Below are positions 30,101 to 39,683 of a stretch of 64,000 nt of DNA, in pieces. A program made the position numbers and the translations under genes. Position 1 is the first letter of the stretch; each line of letters begins with the position of its first letter. Below the pieces are notes generated by a model. The model was not told the DNA's origin. It searched no databases and saw nothing but the letters and a program-made list of their open reading frames with translations. Origin of the DNA: Gymnogyps californianus (Eukaryota > Chordata > Aves > Accipitriformes > Cathartidae); the NCBI RefSeq assembly GCF_018139145.2, contig NC_059485.1:19281698-19345697 (forward strand), read 5' to 3'.

Positions 30101-33100
30101 ATTTGCATTGCTTCACCTTTTCTTCCATAAGCATCATTATTTTTACAGAGATGTGAAACAGAAGTGGCCTGGACAAGGAAAATTCTTTTTTTTTTCCTAG
30201 AGCTGTTTCCTATTTCTTGCTTGGGGAGGAAAGAAATAATAATGTTTAAGAACTGACTTTTAATTTAATTATTCTTGCCAATAATTTAACGGATAATTGT
30301 GTTTTCAGTTTGCTTTCTGTTTTTCACAATCATCAGCAACATTGCTAATTAGAAGAACTAAAGGAAGAAGAGTCAACAGCAACAGAGAGAAAGGTATGGA
30401 CAAATGGACAAAAGGAAGAAGATCTGTTGCTGCACACAGGACACAAATAGCCAGCTACTAGAGTGGGAGAAGAACTTGGAAATACAGGACAGTTAGGAGA
30501 AGAACTTTTTATATATATATTTAAAAAAATGTTTGTCTGTGAGTAGGACTTTCTTTCTGTGGAACGAGAGAAAGACCTGGTCTAGCAGCGCTCTGACAGG
30601 GCACAATACTTACTCGCCAGGAAGGGGTGGTCGAAAGACACAGTGAGACAGACATTTGCCATACTCCTGTTTCAGCAGGGCAGGACCCTGCACTCTGCCT
30701 CGCTGGTCGTTCTCCATAGAACCAAGACACCATGCTAGAAAAAGACAACAGTTAATTCATTACACTTTGCGCACAGATGAGAATCCTGACTCCAGCTACT
30801 CAGTGCACATAAAAATAAACATTTTACTGACAGAGAAACATCTTTCCTTTTATTTAGTTGACACATACAATTACTCCCACTTAAAACTAAGCCACAAGGA
30901 TTAAAAATTATCTTCAACATTATATTATTTGCCAATTTAAAATCAAGTTATCTAAAAAAGCTTGTTGGTCATATCCATTCTTAGTAAAATGACACTGCCA
31001 GAGCAATTAAATGGAACAGCTTTGGTTTTCCTCAGCAAGTAGCATATGCAAATATTTGTTTAGGTAACTCCCTTTCCACTTTTTTCTTGCAAGTAGTCTG
31101 ACTGCTAAACGAAAAGATAGTGAGATAAAGGATAGTAAAGCATAAGATATGCATCCCCGAGTAAGTGCATGTAACACTGATATAGATGAGCATGGGTACA
31201 TGACTAGACACATGTGAAGTCACAGGACGGAGATAACCTAAGGAAAGAACTTTAGAATTTCTGGAGCTTTCCTCTTCTTTCAGAGTAGACATTCAAGTAC
31301 AACACGAATTCATTTTTAGAAACAGAACTTAGTAACTAGAAGAATCATAGACGCTAAAGAAAGGAAGACTGGTTAGCTAATTAATTCAACAGTAGTTAAT
31401 ACAAGTTGGCCCTCAGAGCCTGGCACAGGTTCTGAAGGTAACACGCGTTTTGCAGTGCCAGCTCAGAATGAGCACCAAACCCCTGGTGACGGGAAAGAAT
31501 GGAGAAGGCAGAGAAGCAAAAAGACAGTTCAGCATGACATACACATTAACCATCCCAACAAACTGACTTACATTACAGCCTCACAGCTGGAATTTTAAGA
31601 TTATTATTGTTATTATTATGTTAGTGCTTAGGGAACCAAATTGCATTTGGAGGCCCTCTGTGTAAGCATTACATGAAAAAAACAACAATTTGCAATATGA
31701 AGTTCAATCTCATTTTATTTCATTAAGATAAATAACAATAAAAGTGGTATTATAATTTGCTCTATTTTTCTTTATTGTTTTCAGTGGAGTATGGTCTTTC
31801 TAGAAGTGAAAGACTAGTAGCAGTGGTACACTCTAAACACTTATTCTTCACAATCCTAACTAGAAGCCACTCGAGATGCAGCTGAGGCCTTCCAAGGTAA
31901 CATTTCCTTCTTTTTTTTCCTAAGAATCAAGAATCAAAGTTCTAACTTCTTTTCAGCAGTAAGATGATAGTGTTTATACCACCCAAAACTGTAAGTGCAG
32001 TGCTGTCTCTTACAGCTTAAAGAATGTGACACAGCTGGGCATCTGTGAAACTGCTGTACTCCTGTTCCAAGAGGCCACTTGCGATTCATACGATGTTTGC
32101 TGGTTACCTCTGGAAATCACAGGTTCCTATGATCTGAAAGTTCATATCCCGTTGGCTCCTCCTCTCACTTTTCCCTCAGCTTTAAATGTCACCAAATTCC
32201 AGGGATCCCAACTAAGAAAACCTGCACCATTTATAAGCTGCAGGAAAAGCCTACAGCTTTATAAAGCTGCTGACCTTCCTTCCATCCTGTTCTAGATATC
32301 CCATCCAGTATCCAGATAACCTAGTTGCAAACTCAATTCTGAGTTTGGAACACATGAGATTGGAAAAAAAAAAAAGCTCACTACCTGTTCTAAGTGTGAC
32401 TGGTTATAGAAAGGATGCAGAACTGGTCTGTTTTCAAATGGTATTTGAAAAGGACAAAGGACATTGACCTTATGATCTGTAAGATTCACTCTTAAGGTAT
32501 CCTGCATCTTCCCAATCATTCTTAACAACCCAAAGCTTTAGGTTCTTGTTATAAAGGCTATTTGCCTTATAAATAGGCTTTCATTATAGAAAACACCTAG
32601 ATCCTTAGGATTCTTTTGTGTGATCGAAACCTGGAAGTCATCCATGTTATTTGTTACTTAAAACACAAATTAAGAGCTTTTGATTTTCACAGCATCCTAT
32701 TCCAACTTTAAGAAGTTATTTTCAAATAATTTTCTTGCAACTCAGGATTTATGATGACTGGATGTTCTCAGCTGGGCACTCTCAGTTATGAAGTCCCAGT
32801 GAAGATCAAACAGAAACCAAATCAGGGCCCAAATATTGATCTTCTTTCTAAGGATGTTCCTCTAATATGAGCAGAGTATGATCCTGGCAGCACTCACCTA
32901 ATAGAAATCACCTGAATATAAACCTTCATGGGAAGCATTTTAAAAATAAACTTAAAAGCTATCGGGAAAGACGTAGGAAATGAAGCATACCTATGCTGCA
33001 CATCAGACCATGGTACAGTGACACTGAGCGTGCAAGGCAAGGGGTGAGTGGGCCCAGCGCTGTGCTGGGCAGAGACACCATCCTGGAGCCAGCCGCAGGA

Positions 33101-36100
33101 TGCTGAACCGCCTGCGTGCTCAGCCTCACAAGCCGGGGCCCTCAGCAAGGCTGATGATTAGCTCAAGCCGGCCACTACACACATCGCTGCAGGTTTGTAA
33201 GGACCCACATGTCACTGGCCAGGGACACCAGGGAGTACCTTGAACTGCGCTCAGCTGCGTGTTTCAGTGTCGGCAGAGGGTAACACAGCTCCTTCGCACT
33301 GATGAACTTTTCTGAGTTCAACTGTGCTGCTGTTCCATCTATTGAGGTTGGTCTTTCCAACTACAGCAACTGAAACTACATGCAACTGAAGACCATTCAT
33401 GTCAACACATGCATGGGCTTTGTTTTGTCATGTTAAGGTATTTCCTTGAAGCCACTGCTTATTCTGCTTTGATTAATACTCTCATCAGAGGAGCAGTTAG
33501 GATGAGTCTATAAAATTGTTAAACTTGCCTATAAGAACGGCTATATCTGTTTTAAGATTACTTCATTACTGTGATCTGACACCAAATAAATCAATTTGAA
33601 AAAAGTTTGTTCATAAATGTAGGGTTAGTGTAAGCTGTGGCTACATTAATGTATTATCTCCATATAAATAAGGCCTCAGTTACACTGTGTGTCACCTTCT
33701 TTTATCTGGGCAGCATTTTCTCTTTTCTAGTAAAGAAAAGGATAAATTCATTTTTGATTCAATTTTAAATTTTTGCATTTCTGTCAAATGCAGCAACATA
33801 ATTTTACAAACAATGATTTAAAATTGTATTTTCCTCTGACTCATATAGGTAAGAATTCTCAAAGAGCAGAACTGAAATTCTTGGACAAGCTCAAGTTTAT
33901 ATCAGGGAAAATATAGAAAAACCTACCTTTTTTTTTTCCCATTTGCTGACTCAAGAACTGGCAAAACCAGAATCTTCTATGAATACTTAATCCTGAATAC
34001 TAAATATTCAATAGCTAGTTTCTCATTTCACTATATAAAAGGGCAACCAGCTCATCAAGAAATAAAGACTGTCACATTTCAAGTATCTCCACAACATATT
34101 TTCCATACAATAAGTCTGACTCATTTTTAGAGTATTAATTAAAACAGAACAAGAGAGATTAGCATGGGGGTTTTGTACTTAAGTGAGCATTGCTATGCAC
34201 TCACTATGGATGAATATGTTGTAGCTGGAATTTGTTTCTCGACATCTGGGCTTTATTCCTGAACCTGCCACAAAATTCATGCATAGACAGGAGCAAATAA
34301 TTCAAATTGTCTATGCCTCAATCACCTCATCCATTAAATAGCCTTAAACCCTAATCTACTGCTCAGCACATACTGAGACTAGATACACTTTTATTTCAAG
34401 ATAAATTGATAAAACAGTGAGTACTGTAGAAAAAGTTAAAACACTGAGATTTGATTTTACTCCCTAACATTTTAAATTTGTATCTAAAGCGAGGAAATTT
34501 CTCTCCCCCGCGACTATCCCTTCGCCTAATAATCCATGCCATAATCCCTTCCCATCAGAGGGCTTGCAACACTGTGTTTCACATCAAACACACATTTGGC
34601 ATTTCAACTACTCACCCTATCACCAGACACAAGACAGGTACCATTTGTACTCCAGTTTAGGACTGTAATTTTGGCGTTATGATTTGGTGGTACAGCGTGG
34701 TGCTCCTTGTCTTGTTTGTTAAGTATCACAACTTCTCCCGTCTCCCAGCCTGCTGCAAGAATCGCTCTGGAAGGGTGCCAGGAAAGTGATGTGACCTGAA
34801 AGCTTCTCTCAACATGCGCGTCGGATACATGTTCTCCCTGCAAATGGAAATAAAGTCAAGCTCAATACAAAGATGCAGCTAAACCTTCAGATTCACTTTC
34901 CAGTCAACAAGGTATTTTTCTGTGATAAAGAACTGACATGCAATAGAGCTTCCTGCAAGAGATGTGAAGTGGCTACACAAATTCTCTTTACAGCTATTTC
35001 ATGCACATAAAAATGTGCTACAACATGCAGTACATCCACTTGAAAATTGCTAATGAAAACACAGCAGTGTTAGGTGACTGCCTCACTCTGCTTTTCCAGG
35101 CTATTCTTCCCTCACAGCATACATCAGCAGCTCTCACTGAGTATCAAGCTTTTAGTCCTGTATGAAGGATAAGAAGGCTTCGAGCACATTTCAAGGTAAA
35201 AAAACCCAACTTTTGAAAAAGAATAAAGCACCTCACTGAGGACACAGAATAATCTAATGCTTAAACAGCTCTTAAAGGTCGACCCTCCTTTGTGCATGGT
35301 TTGCAATAATATTTCAGGCAAATCATTTAACCTCTCTATGTATTTATTTTTCCATTTGTAAAATTTGGATGCAATTTTTCATAATACACTTTGAAAAGTA
35401 TACATTTTATAGGCTACTCATATTAACAGACTTAAACGTTTCCAGTACATCTGCTGCTAGATAGCTTGTAGTACCATTACCCTAAATAGCACACTTTTTT
35501 CCTGAAAATTATGCAAACCAAAGTCCTATGCAAGCCTCTTGTGTAAAGTTTAGAGTATGCAAAGGAAATATCTGTCTACAGGCAGAAACCGTACTAGGAA
35601 ACAACCTACACAAATGGAACAAGCTGAGTCTAGCAGATCAGTTCAGTCTCAAGGTGGAGGAATTTTTTTTTAATTTACATTTCTTGGTACATTTTATTCA
35701 CTTAGAGTTTTAAAAAAAAAAAACAAAAAAAACCAGCAGCAACATGTGTCCATTTTACTTATCAGCCTGAAATTCTCATACTATGAGAAGCGAAAAGCAA
35801 ATTGGTAACCATCACAAACAAGACTTAAAGACTGTAAAAATTAAATTTCAATGGGAAGATCAATTTAATTTATGAAGACCTTTTTATAAAATACATGTAA
35901 TCAGTAGCTGATGAATCTGACATGTCCTAGACGGCATAGGGCATGGATAGTAATTAAAATCCAGAGAGAGGGATTCAAGGAGCATAAGTAAAGCTGCAAA
36001 TATATAGATCAAAAAAGTGAAGTTTCAAACCAGCAAAATGATATCAAGCCCAAAAGCAAAGTTGCTGATTATTCACCTGTTCCAGGTAGATATCCACACA

Positions 36101-36223
36101 GCCCCCAGATGCTGTGCTGATGGAAGCAACCGCCAGGAGCGGGTGAAGCGGGTGCCACGCTATATGAGAAGGGGAGGCAACTGAATCAGGAGCTTCTGTT
36201 CGATGATCCACATACACAGCCAT
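2995..36223 (-). CDS. IFT140: IFT140, N-terminal half (17 coding exons; gene continues left of window)
   Basis: Spliced on the minus strand, the 17 exons encode about 792 residues beginning [14 protein letters not shown] and ending KSIKLIK, colinear with the first half of vertebrate IFT140 (about 1,460 residues). IFT140 is a core subunit of IFT-A, which drives retrograde transport in cilia and import of membrane proteins. WD40 blades are marked by SWHP-like strands ([16 protein letters not shown]), [13 protein letters not shown] and VQVRTWQ. The TPR solenoid begins in the last exon here ([13 protein letters not shown]). All acceptors are AG and all donors GT. Cumulative exon lengths fit every codon phase except exon 3, which is one base short, so the literal reading frame breaks at about residue 131. 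The gene encloses TMEM204 in antisense. The call is secure; whether this allele is functional is open. Confidence 0.95.
3468..3528. repeat. AT-rich inverted repeat (potential hairpin)
   Basis: Arms TATTATAGTCATAA (3468-3481) and its exact reverse complement (3515-3528) enclose a 33-base AT spacer that is itself partly palindromic. Confidence 0.7.
4409..4440 (+). repeat. Interrupted poly(A) tract
   Basis: About 32 bases of A with a single G at 4425. It could be the tail of an old retroposed sequence, but no body was recognised. Confidence 0.8.
5429..5560 (-). CDS. IFT140: IFT140 coding exon 16
   Basis: After TTTTCCAG it reads [20 protein letters not shown] to VPHYYFAKK in phase 0, then donor GTGAGG. 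It matches the SFFISEEHGFLL block of vertebrate IFT140. Confidence 0.95.
5561..7190 (-). other. IFT140: IFT140 intron 15
   Basis: Noncoding, with a T-run near 5947-5956. No repeat family or RNA gene was recognised. Confidence 0.65.
7191..7338 (-). CDS. IFT140: IFT140 coding exon 15
   Basis: After TTTTGGTAG it encodes [20 protein letters not shown], then [17 protein letters not shown]. The [15 protein letters not shown] block is diagnostic. The donor is taken as AGA|GTATGG, which keeps phase 0 with exon 16. Confidence 0.93.
7339..9912 (-). other. IFT140: IFT140 intron 14
   Basis: Contains an ancient CR1-like fragment at about 9480-9715. The segment 7960-8330 is less AT-rich than its surroundings but shows no recognisable exon. 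Confidence 0.65.
9480..9715 (-). repeat. Ancient CR1 3' fragment
   Basis: Weak but ordered similarity to old amniote CR1 3' regions, including GGCAAGGAGTTCCTCAGCTT, TGTCTGAAGAAC and a closing CCCTAGTTC. It is strongly diverged, so the boundaries are approximate. Confidence 0.5.
9913..10040 (-). CDS. IFT140: IFT140 coding exon 14
   Basis: Reads [20 protein letters not shown] then LFDFKAEQG to GIDK, ending in phase 2 before GTAAGA. The [11 protein letters not shown] block is conserved in IFT140. Confidence 0.95.
10041..10482 (-). other. IFT140: IFT140 intron 13
   Basis: Short intron with nothing recognised beyond splice sites. Confidence 0.7.
10483..10600 (-). CDS. IFT140: IFT140 coding exon 13
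   Basis: After CTTTCCACAG it encodes (R)[18 protein letters not shown], then [20 protein letters not shown]. Phases fit both neighbours. Donor GTGAGG. Confidence 0.94.
10601..12270 (-). other. IFT140: IFT140 intron 12
   Basis: Noncoding. Short C-rich and T-rich runs occur near 11110-11130. No repeat family was recognised. Confidence 0.65.
12271..12398 (-). CDS. IFT140: IFT140 coding exon 12
   Basis: Reads [20 protein letters not shown], then [20 protein letters not shown], ending in phase 2 at CGC AG before donor GTATTA. It closely matches vertebrate IFT140. Confidence 0.95.
12399..13266 (-). other. IFT140: IFT140 intron 11
   Basis: AT-rich noncoding sequence; nothing recognised. Confidence 0.65.
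13267..13358 (-). CDS. IFT140: IFT140 coding exon 11
   Basis: After TTGTTCCAG it reads (G)[19 protein letters not shown], then [11 protein letters not shown], followed by GTAAGG. The VQVRTWQ strand closes a WD blade. Confidence 0.95.
13359..14850 (-). other. IFT140: IFT140 intron 10
   Basis: Noncoding; an A-rich run lies at about 13409-13424. No repeat family was recognised. Confidence 0.65.
14851..14923 (-). CDS. IFT140: IFT140 coding exon 10
   Basis: A short exon too small to stand out by frame alone. After GATTGTTTTAG it reads [20 protein letters not shown] then FRSAG. It keeps phase with exons 9 and 11. Donor GTGCGA is weak. Confidence 0.92.
14924..15290 (-). other. IFT140: IFT140 intron 9
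   Basis: Short noncoding intron opening with the unusual donor GTTAAT. Nothing else was seen. Confidence 0.65.
15291..15494 (-). CDS. IFT140: IFT140 coding exon 9
   Basis: Reads [40 protein letters not shown] and on to [17 protein letters not shown] is a very conserved IFT140 block. The acceptor lies 20 bases downstream of a 20-base T run (15515-15534 as A on the plus strand). Confidence 0.96.
15515..15534 (+). repeat. Poly(A)/poly(T) homopolymer beside the exon 9 acceptor
   Basis: Twenty uninterrupted A on the plus strand. On the transcribed strand this is a T20 tract just upstream of the acceptor GTGTGCAG, so it acts as part of the polypyrimidine tract. Confidence 0.85.
16542..16931 (-). 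pseudogene. CR1 reverse transcriptase fragment
   Basis: Part of the CR1 ORF2 remnant. It contains the palm motifs [28 protein letters not shown] and FADDTKLV. It is separated from the upstream RT and endonuclease pieces by a frame break, so no complete ORF2 product can be made. Confidence 0.9.
18021..18555 (-). pseudogene. CR1 endonuclease fragment
   Basis: EEP-type endonuclease remnant split over two overlapping frames at about 18151-18299. ETWWD, GDFNHPN and the terminal DLFIT are visible. Confidence 0.85.
21497..21645 (-). CDS. IFT140: IFT140 coding exon 8
   Basis: After GAATGGCAG it reads (G)[19 protein letters not shown], then [15 protein letters not shown] in phase 0 before [13 protein letters not shown] and RIAMWRK form a WD strand pair conserved in IFT140. 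Confidence 0.95.
21646..22450 (-). other. IFT140: IFT140 intron 7
   Basis: Noncoding. A plus-strand open frame at 22006-22314 has no recognisable homology and is treated as chance. Confidence 0.65.
22451..22557 (-). CDS. IFT140: IFT140 coding exon 7
   Basis: After GTGCCTTAG it reads (R)[19 protein letters not shown], then [16 protein letters not shown], followed by GTGAGA. It equals the [20 protein letters not shown] block of mammals. Confidence 0.95.
22558..23726 (-). other. IFT140: IFT140 intron 6
   Basis: A-rich noncoding sequence; no repeat family recognised. Confidence 0.65.
23727..23818 (-). CDS. IFT140: IFT140 coding exon 6
   Basis: A small exon reading [20 protein letters not shown], then [10 protein letters not shown](R). 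It ends in phase 2 before GTAAGA and is phase-consistent with exons 5 and 7. Confidence 0.93.
23819..24940 (-). other. IFT140: IFT140 intron 5
   Basis: AT-rich noncoding sequence; nothing recognised. Confidence 0.65.
24941..25116 (-). CDS. IFT140: IFT140 coding exon 5
   Basis: After TGTACTACAG it reads (G)[19 protein letters not shown], then [19 protein letters not shown] and EELMK, followed by GTAAGA. Strong match to vertebrate IFT140. Confidence 0.95.
26174..26906 (-). mobile_element. CR1 LINE 3' fragment
   Basis: Starts with ACAGAATGGTTTGGGTTGG on the plus strand (complement of the CR1 3' end) and runs through the end of ORF2. The minus strand encodes [20 protein letters not shown] and [17 protein letters not shown]. 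Similarity to CR1 stops at about 26906, a typical 5' truncation. Confidence 0.93.
28212..28844 (+). repeat. 5-bp target-site duplication CTCAC around solo LTR
   Basis: CTCAC at 28212-28216 directly precedes the LTR, and CTCAC at 28840-28844 directly follows it. This fits integrase-mediated insertion. Confidence 0.85.
28217..28839 (+). mobile_element. Solo LTR of an ERVL-like avian endogenous retrovirus
   Basis: A 623-base LTR running from TGTCCTGGTTTCGGCTGGG to GGTTAAACCACGACA, with TG...CA ends and a 5-bp duplication. A TATA box (AGTATATAAACGG, about 28480) lies in the middle. A T- and ATT-rich stretch with ATTAAA near 28706 fits a poly(A) region. There is no internal gag, pol or env, so only the LTR remains after recombination. 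The best preserved of three copies in the window. The ERVL assignment rests on the 5-bp duplication and on the family look, not on a search. Confidence 0.88.
29784..29926 (-). CDS. IFT140: IFT140 coding exon 4
   Basis: After TCTGTTTGCAG it reads (E)[19 protein letters not shown], then [12 protein letters not shown] and [10 protein letters not shown], followed by [26 protein letters not shown] is nearly invariant in vertebrates. Its entry phase shows that exon 3 must deliver two bases of a Glu codon. Confidence 0.96.
29927..30613 (-). other. IFT140: IFT140 intron 3
   Basis: AT-rich noncoding sequence with a T-run at about 30186-30195; nothing recognised. Confidence 0.65.
30614..30734 (-). CDS. 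IFT140: IFT140 coding exon 3 (one base short: frameshift)
   Basis: Splice sites are intact: TTTTTCTAG before and GTAAGT after. From the exon 2 phase it reads HGVLVLWR, matching the conserved GVLLLWR blade, then runs to a stop 20 codons into the exon. From the exon 4 phase it reads [20 protein letters not shown], then [11 protein letters not shown], matching the rest of the human exon. The two halves are off by one base at about 30703-30712. The exon is 121 bases, while the human protein segment needs 122. This is either a real one-base deletion or a sequencing error. Confidence 0.9.
30735..34615 (-). other. IFT140: IFT140 intron 2
   Basis: Mostly AT-rich. A GC-richer block at about 32990-33340 stands out and has a strong minus-strand donor (TTAG|GTGAGT, near 32898) downstream of it. 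It is not known to be an exon. Confidence 0.6.
34616..34837 (-). CDS. IFT140: IFT140 coding exon 2
   Basis: After TTCCATTTGCAG it reads [20 protein letters not shown], then [20 protein letters not shown] and on to CLVSGDR in phase 0, then donor GTGAGT. It holds WD strands SLSWHPSRA and GWETGEV. Confidence 0.96.
34838..36076 (-). other. IFT140: IFT140 intron 1 (between coding exons 1 and 2)
   Basis: AT-rich noncoding sequence with A-runs near 35711-35731; nothing recognised. Confidence 0.65.
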
Positions 36224-36252
36224 AACAACAGAAGCTGTCACAGACTGCAAAC
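36077..36252 (-). CDS. IFT140: IFT140 coding exon 1 with start codon
   Basis: The acceptor TTTTCCTTGTACAG at 36253 is followed by 29 bases of 5'UTR and ATG at 36223-36221 in good context (G at -3, G at +4). It reads [20 protein letters not shown], then [12 protein letters not shown] and VDIYLEQ, followed by GTGAAT. Human IFT140 begins MALY-DHQ-EAPD, which supports this start. The acceptor means at least one noncoding exon lies to the right. Confidence 0.95.
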
Positions 36253-36289
36253 CTGTACAAGGAAAACAAACATTTCTAACAGGTATGCT

Positions 36290-36358
36290 TAAGTATATAA
36301 TATATATACTCTCTATATATGCTATATTATATATAATATATACTATATATATAATAAC
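36290..36358. repeat. AT-rich simple repeat
   Basis: Imperfect (TA)n with short CTCT interruptions. Confidence 0.75.
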
Positions 36359-38723
36359 AAGTATGCTTAAAAAATGGGGAAAAAATAAAGCTACAGCATC
36401 ATCTTGTTAACACGCACTAGACAGACATGAAAAAGGTCATAGTGGTATTTTTAAAAACTACGGAGGAATACTGAGCCTTGTAGTCTGTAGATTCACAGTG
36501 TGCATAGGCTAGTACTAATCTCTCACCAGTGGCTTGTGCTGGCTTATTTCAGAGGACTCTGAAATAACTGAGAATTTACCAGAAAGCTACTTCCAGTACT
36601 TCATATCCAAAGATGTCAATTAATGTACAGACAGAGAGAATTTATGTTTTAAAGTCTCATATCTGGGCTTTCAAGTAAGTTTTAACAGTTGTCACCACTT
36701 TGGAGCTTGTACTGTTGAAATTATGCAAGATTAGTTTAAGTCATACTACCTGTTATCTACATTTGAATGAAAATACTCAATAAGTGCTGATGTTCCAAGG
36801 AAAAGAACCTGAAAGCAATGCTCTTTTCAGAGTTGTGTCAGAAATGGAGGAAGTCACTAATAATCTTTAGTATTTTATATGCAGAGATGGTCTTTGGGAT
36901 TTCTGTTGTGTGATCTTCTTGGCTTGGTTTCAAAAGAAAAATAGCTGGAGAAAACCACCTTGAGTTATTAGCAAATAATGACAAGACCTGGTGAAAAAAC
37001 CAAACCAAAACAAAAAAAAAACAAAAAAACAACTGTGAAAGGTTTAAAAGACTCCCTTGACATTTCGGGGGAAGAGACTTTTTCTTCTGCACAGCTAAAC
37101 CATGAGTTAAGAACCTGCAGGCACACGTATGCACAGCAGTTAGATTTGCCTAAGTCACCAATTGGACACTGATGCAGGATGTAAAATGGACATAAACAGA
37201 CTCTTGTTTTAAAGTCTCTTTACTTCAAATATTCTGTCAGTGCTTAAAATAAATATTTTGCTTTAAGAAAGCTGCCTTCCCCCCCCCCCAAAAAAAAAAA
37301 AAGAAAAATGAAATCAGGTCCAGCACCTTTGATTAGACAGGTTAGAAAGGTGGGTAACATTTTTAAATAAGTTGGTAGTTCTGCATCTTGCCTCTGATAT
37401 TACAAGGAACAACATGAACTACCAGACATGAAAACAGAAACAAGTGTACTTAGCCTAACAACAAGCAATTTGATCTTTCAACAAGATCCACTCACCTTTA
37501 TCTTCACACTCCTTCAAAATCCTCCGCGTTCCCATAGCGGCATGTGGGTCTAGTTTTATTGCCACACAAAAAAACCCCAAGAAACCATTCAAATAAGAAT
37601 TGAAGTGGTTTTCATCTTTATGTTTTTTAATAGTTTTCTTAAATCTCCAGTTCTGTTCCAAAATACTGTACCCATTCTACCGCTTTCGTTCTTATTTCAT
37701 CTGTTTCATTTTACGCTAACGGGCAGAATTTAGTCCATATTTGAATATAAGCTTTATATGGGCTCAAATTTTGAACTAATAGAGAAATTCACTTCAGATT
37801 CAAATAAAAATTTGAGATGCCTAAATGAAAAGAACACATTTGGTATGAAATAATGGTTTTATCACACAAAACCACATAGCTGTAATGCCTTTTCCAGAGC
37901 CACCTTCTTCTGCTGTTAAGTGTTCCTTGCATCTGTAGTCATAAATATTACTTATTATTATTCAGTTATTTCAGTCCCCTTCAGAGAGGGAAGAAAATTA
38001 AGTTTGTCAAGTTTACAAACTGCATCTCTTCATCAACTCACTAATGGGGACATCAAGCCACGTTGTCTGCTTTGCTACAGGTGACTGTCAGCTTGTTCCA
38101 ATTAGGATAGCTATAGCTAACTATCCCTTTCGGCATTAATAGACAGCAAGAACAATTTTTCAATCAATACTGTATATATTTAAAAAGGCAGACTAGCACT
38201 TACTAAAACAAGATTCAGTGATACTGTCCTGTAAATTATGGACAATCCCTAATATAAAATACTTTTCACCATCTCAATAACTGTACAAAATTGTGCAGGA
38301 GACTGCTATGTACAAATAAATAAACTGGATATATAAGTGGACTACCCAGTGGTGTAAAAATCACTAAACCAACATGCATTTGCTTGCTGTAATCTTGGGA
38401 ATTTATTATTCACATGTTTACTGTTGCTTCAAGCTCATGTATTTCCACTCTGTAGCTTTGACAGATGCTTCTTCAAAAAAGTGTTCAAAGAAAAAAAAGT
38501 GAAAACCGAGCAGCGCCACCTCTACAAATGATTCTGGCACTGCACGTTCTATTTTTTCAAGGTCTAAAAGACAAGAATTTCTGAAAAAGTTAATCACTTT
38601 GAGGCTTGGAATAGAACATGACCAAGTCCAGATATCTGATCTCAGTAATCAGATTAGATACATGTCATGGCCTCTCTTGAAACAACCCACAAGCACTTCA
38701 TAAAAACCGTAAGAGTTCACAGC

Positions 38724-39108
38724 ATCACAGAATGGTTTGGGTTGGAAGGGACCTTTAAAGGTCACCTAGTCCAACCCCCCTGCACGGGCAGGGACATCTT
38801 TCACTACATCAGTTTGATCTAAGCCCCGTCCAGCCTGGCCTTGAAAACGTCCAATGATGGAGCATCCACAACTTCTCTGGGCAACCTGCTCCAGTGTCTC
38901 ACCACCCTCATCGTAAAACTTTTCTTCCTTATGTCCACGCTAAACCCACCCTCTTTTAGTTTAAAACCATTACCCCTCGTCCTATCTGTACAGGCCCTGG
39001 TAAGAAGTCTCTCTCCATTTTTCTTATAAGCCCCCTTTAAGTACTGAAAGGCCACAAGAAGGTCTCCCCAGAGCCTTCTCTTCTCCACGCTGAACAACCC
39101 CAACTCTC
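38724..39108 (-). mobile_element. CR1 LINE fragment, 3' part (interrupted by LTR)
   Basis: Begins ATCACAGAATGGTTTGGGTT and runs to CAACTCTC, where the solo LTR cuts in. It continues at 39684. The minus strand encodes the ORF2 tail ([20 protein letters not shown]). Confidence 0.93.
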
Positions 39109-39683
39109 TGTCGTGGTTTAACCCAGCCGGCAGCTAAGCACCACGCAGCCGCTTGCTCACTGCCCCCCACCCTGGGATGGGGAGAGAATCAGGGAAAAAA
39201 ACTCGTGAGTTGAGATAAAGACAGTTTAATAGGACAGAAAGGAATGAAAAACAATGATAATGATAATAATAATAATATGACAATAGCAATACTAAAAGAA
39301 TTAAACTATACAAAGTAAGTGGTGCACAATGCAATGCTCACCACTCGTTGACCGATGCCAGTTAGTTCCCGAGCCGCGATCCCCCTCCCAGTTAACTCCC
39401 CCAGTTTATATACTGGGCATGATGTCATATGGTATGGAATAGCTCTTTGGCCAATTTGGGTCAGCTGTCCTGATGGTGTCCCCTCCCAGCTTCTTGTGCC
39501 CCTCCAGCCTTCTTGCTGCCTGGCACGAGAAGCTGAAAAATCCTTGACTTAGTATAAACACTACTTAGCTACAACTAAAAACATCGGTGTGTTATCAACA
39601 TTCTTTTCCTACTAAATCCAAAACACAGCACTATACCAGCTACTAGGAAGAAAATTAACTCTGTCCTAGCCGAAACCAGGACA
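39109..39683 (-). mobile_element. Solo LTR (ERVL-like) nested in CR1
   Basis: Same family as the 28.2-kb LTR but reversed. The plus strand reads TGTCGTGGTTTAACCC to GAAACCAGGACA, 575 bases. The complement of the TATA region is seen at about 39405 (AGTTTATATACTGG). TCTC is repeated on both sides (39105-39108 and 39684-39687), and removing one copy restores the CR1 sequence CAACTCTCTCAGCC exactly. There is no internal viral region. Confidence 0.9.
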
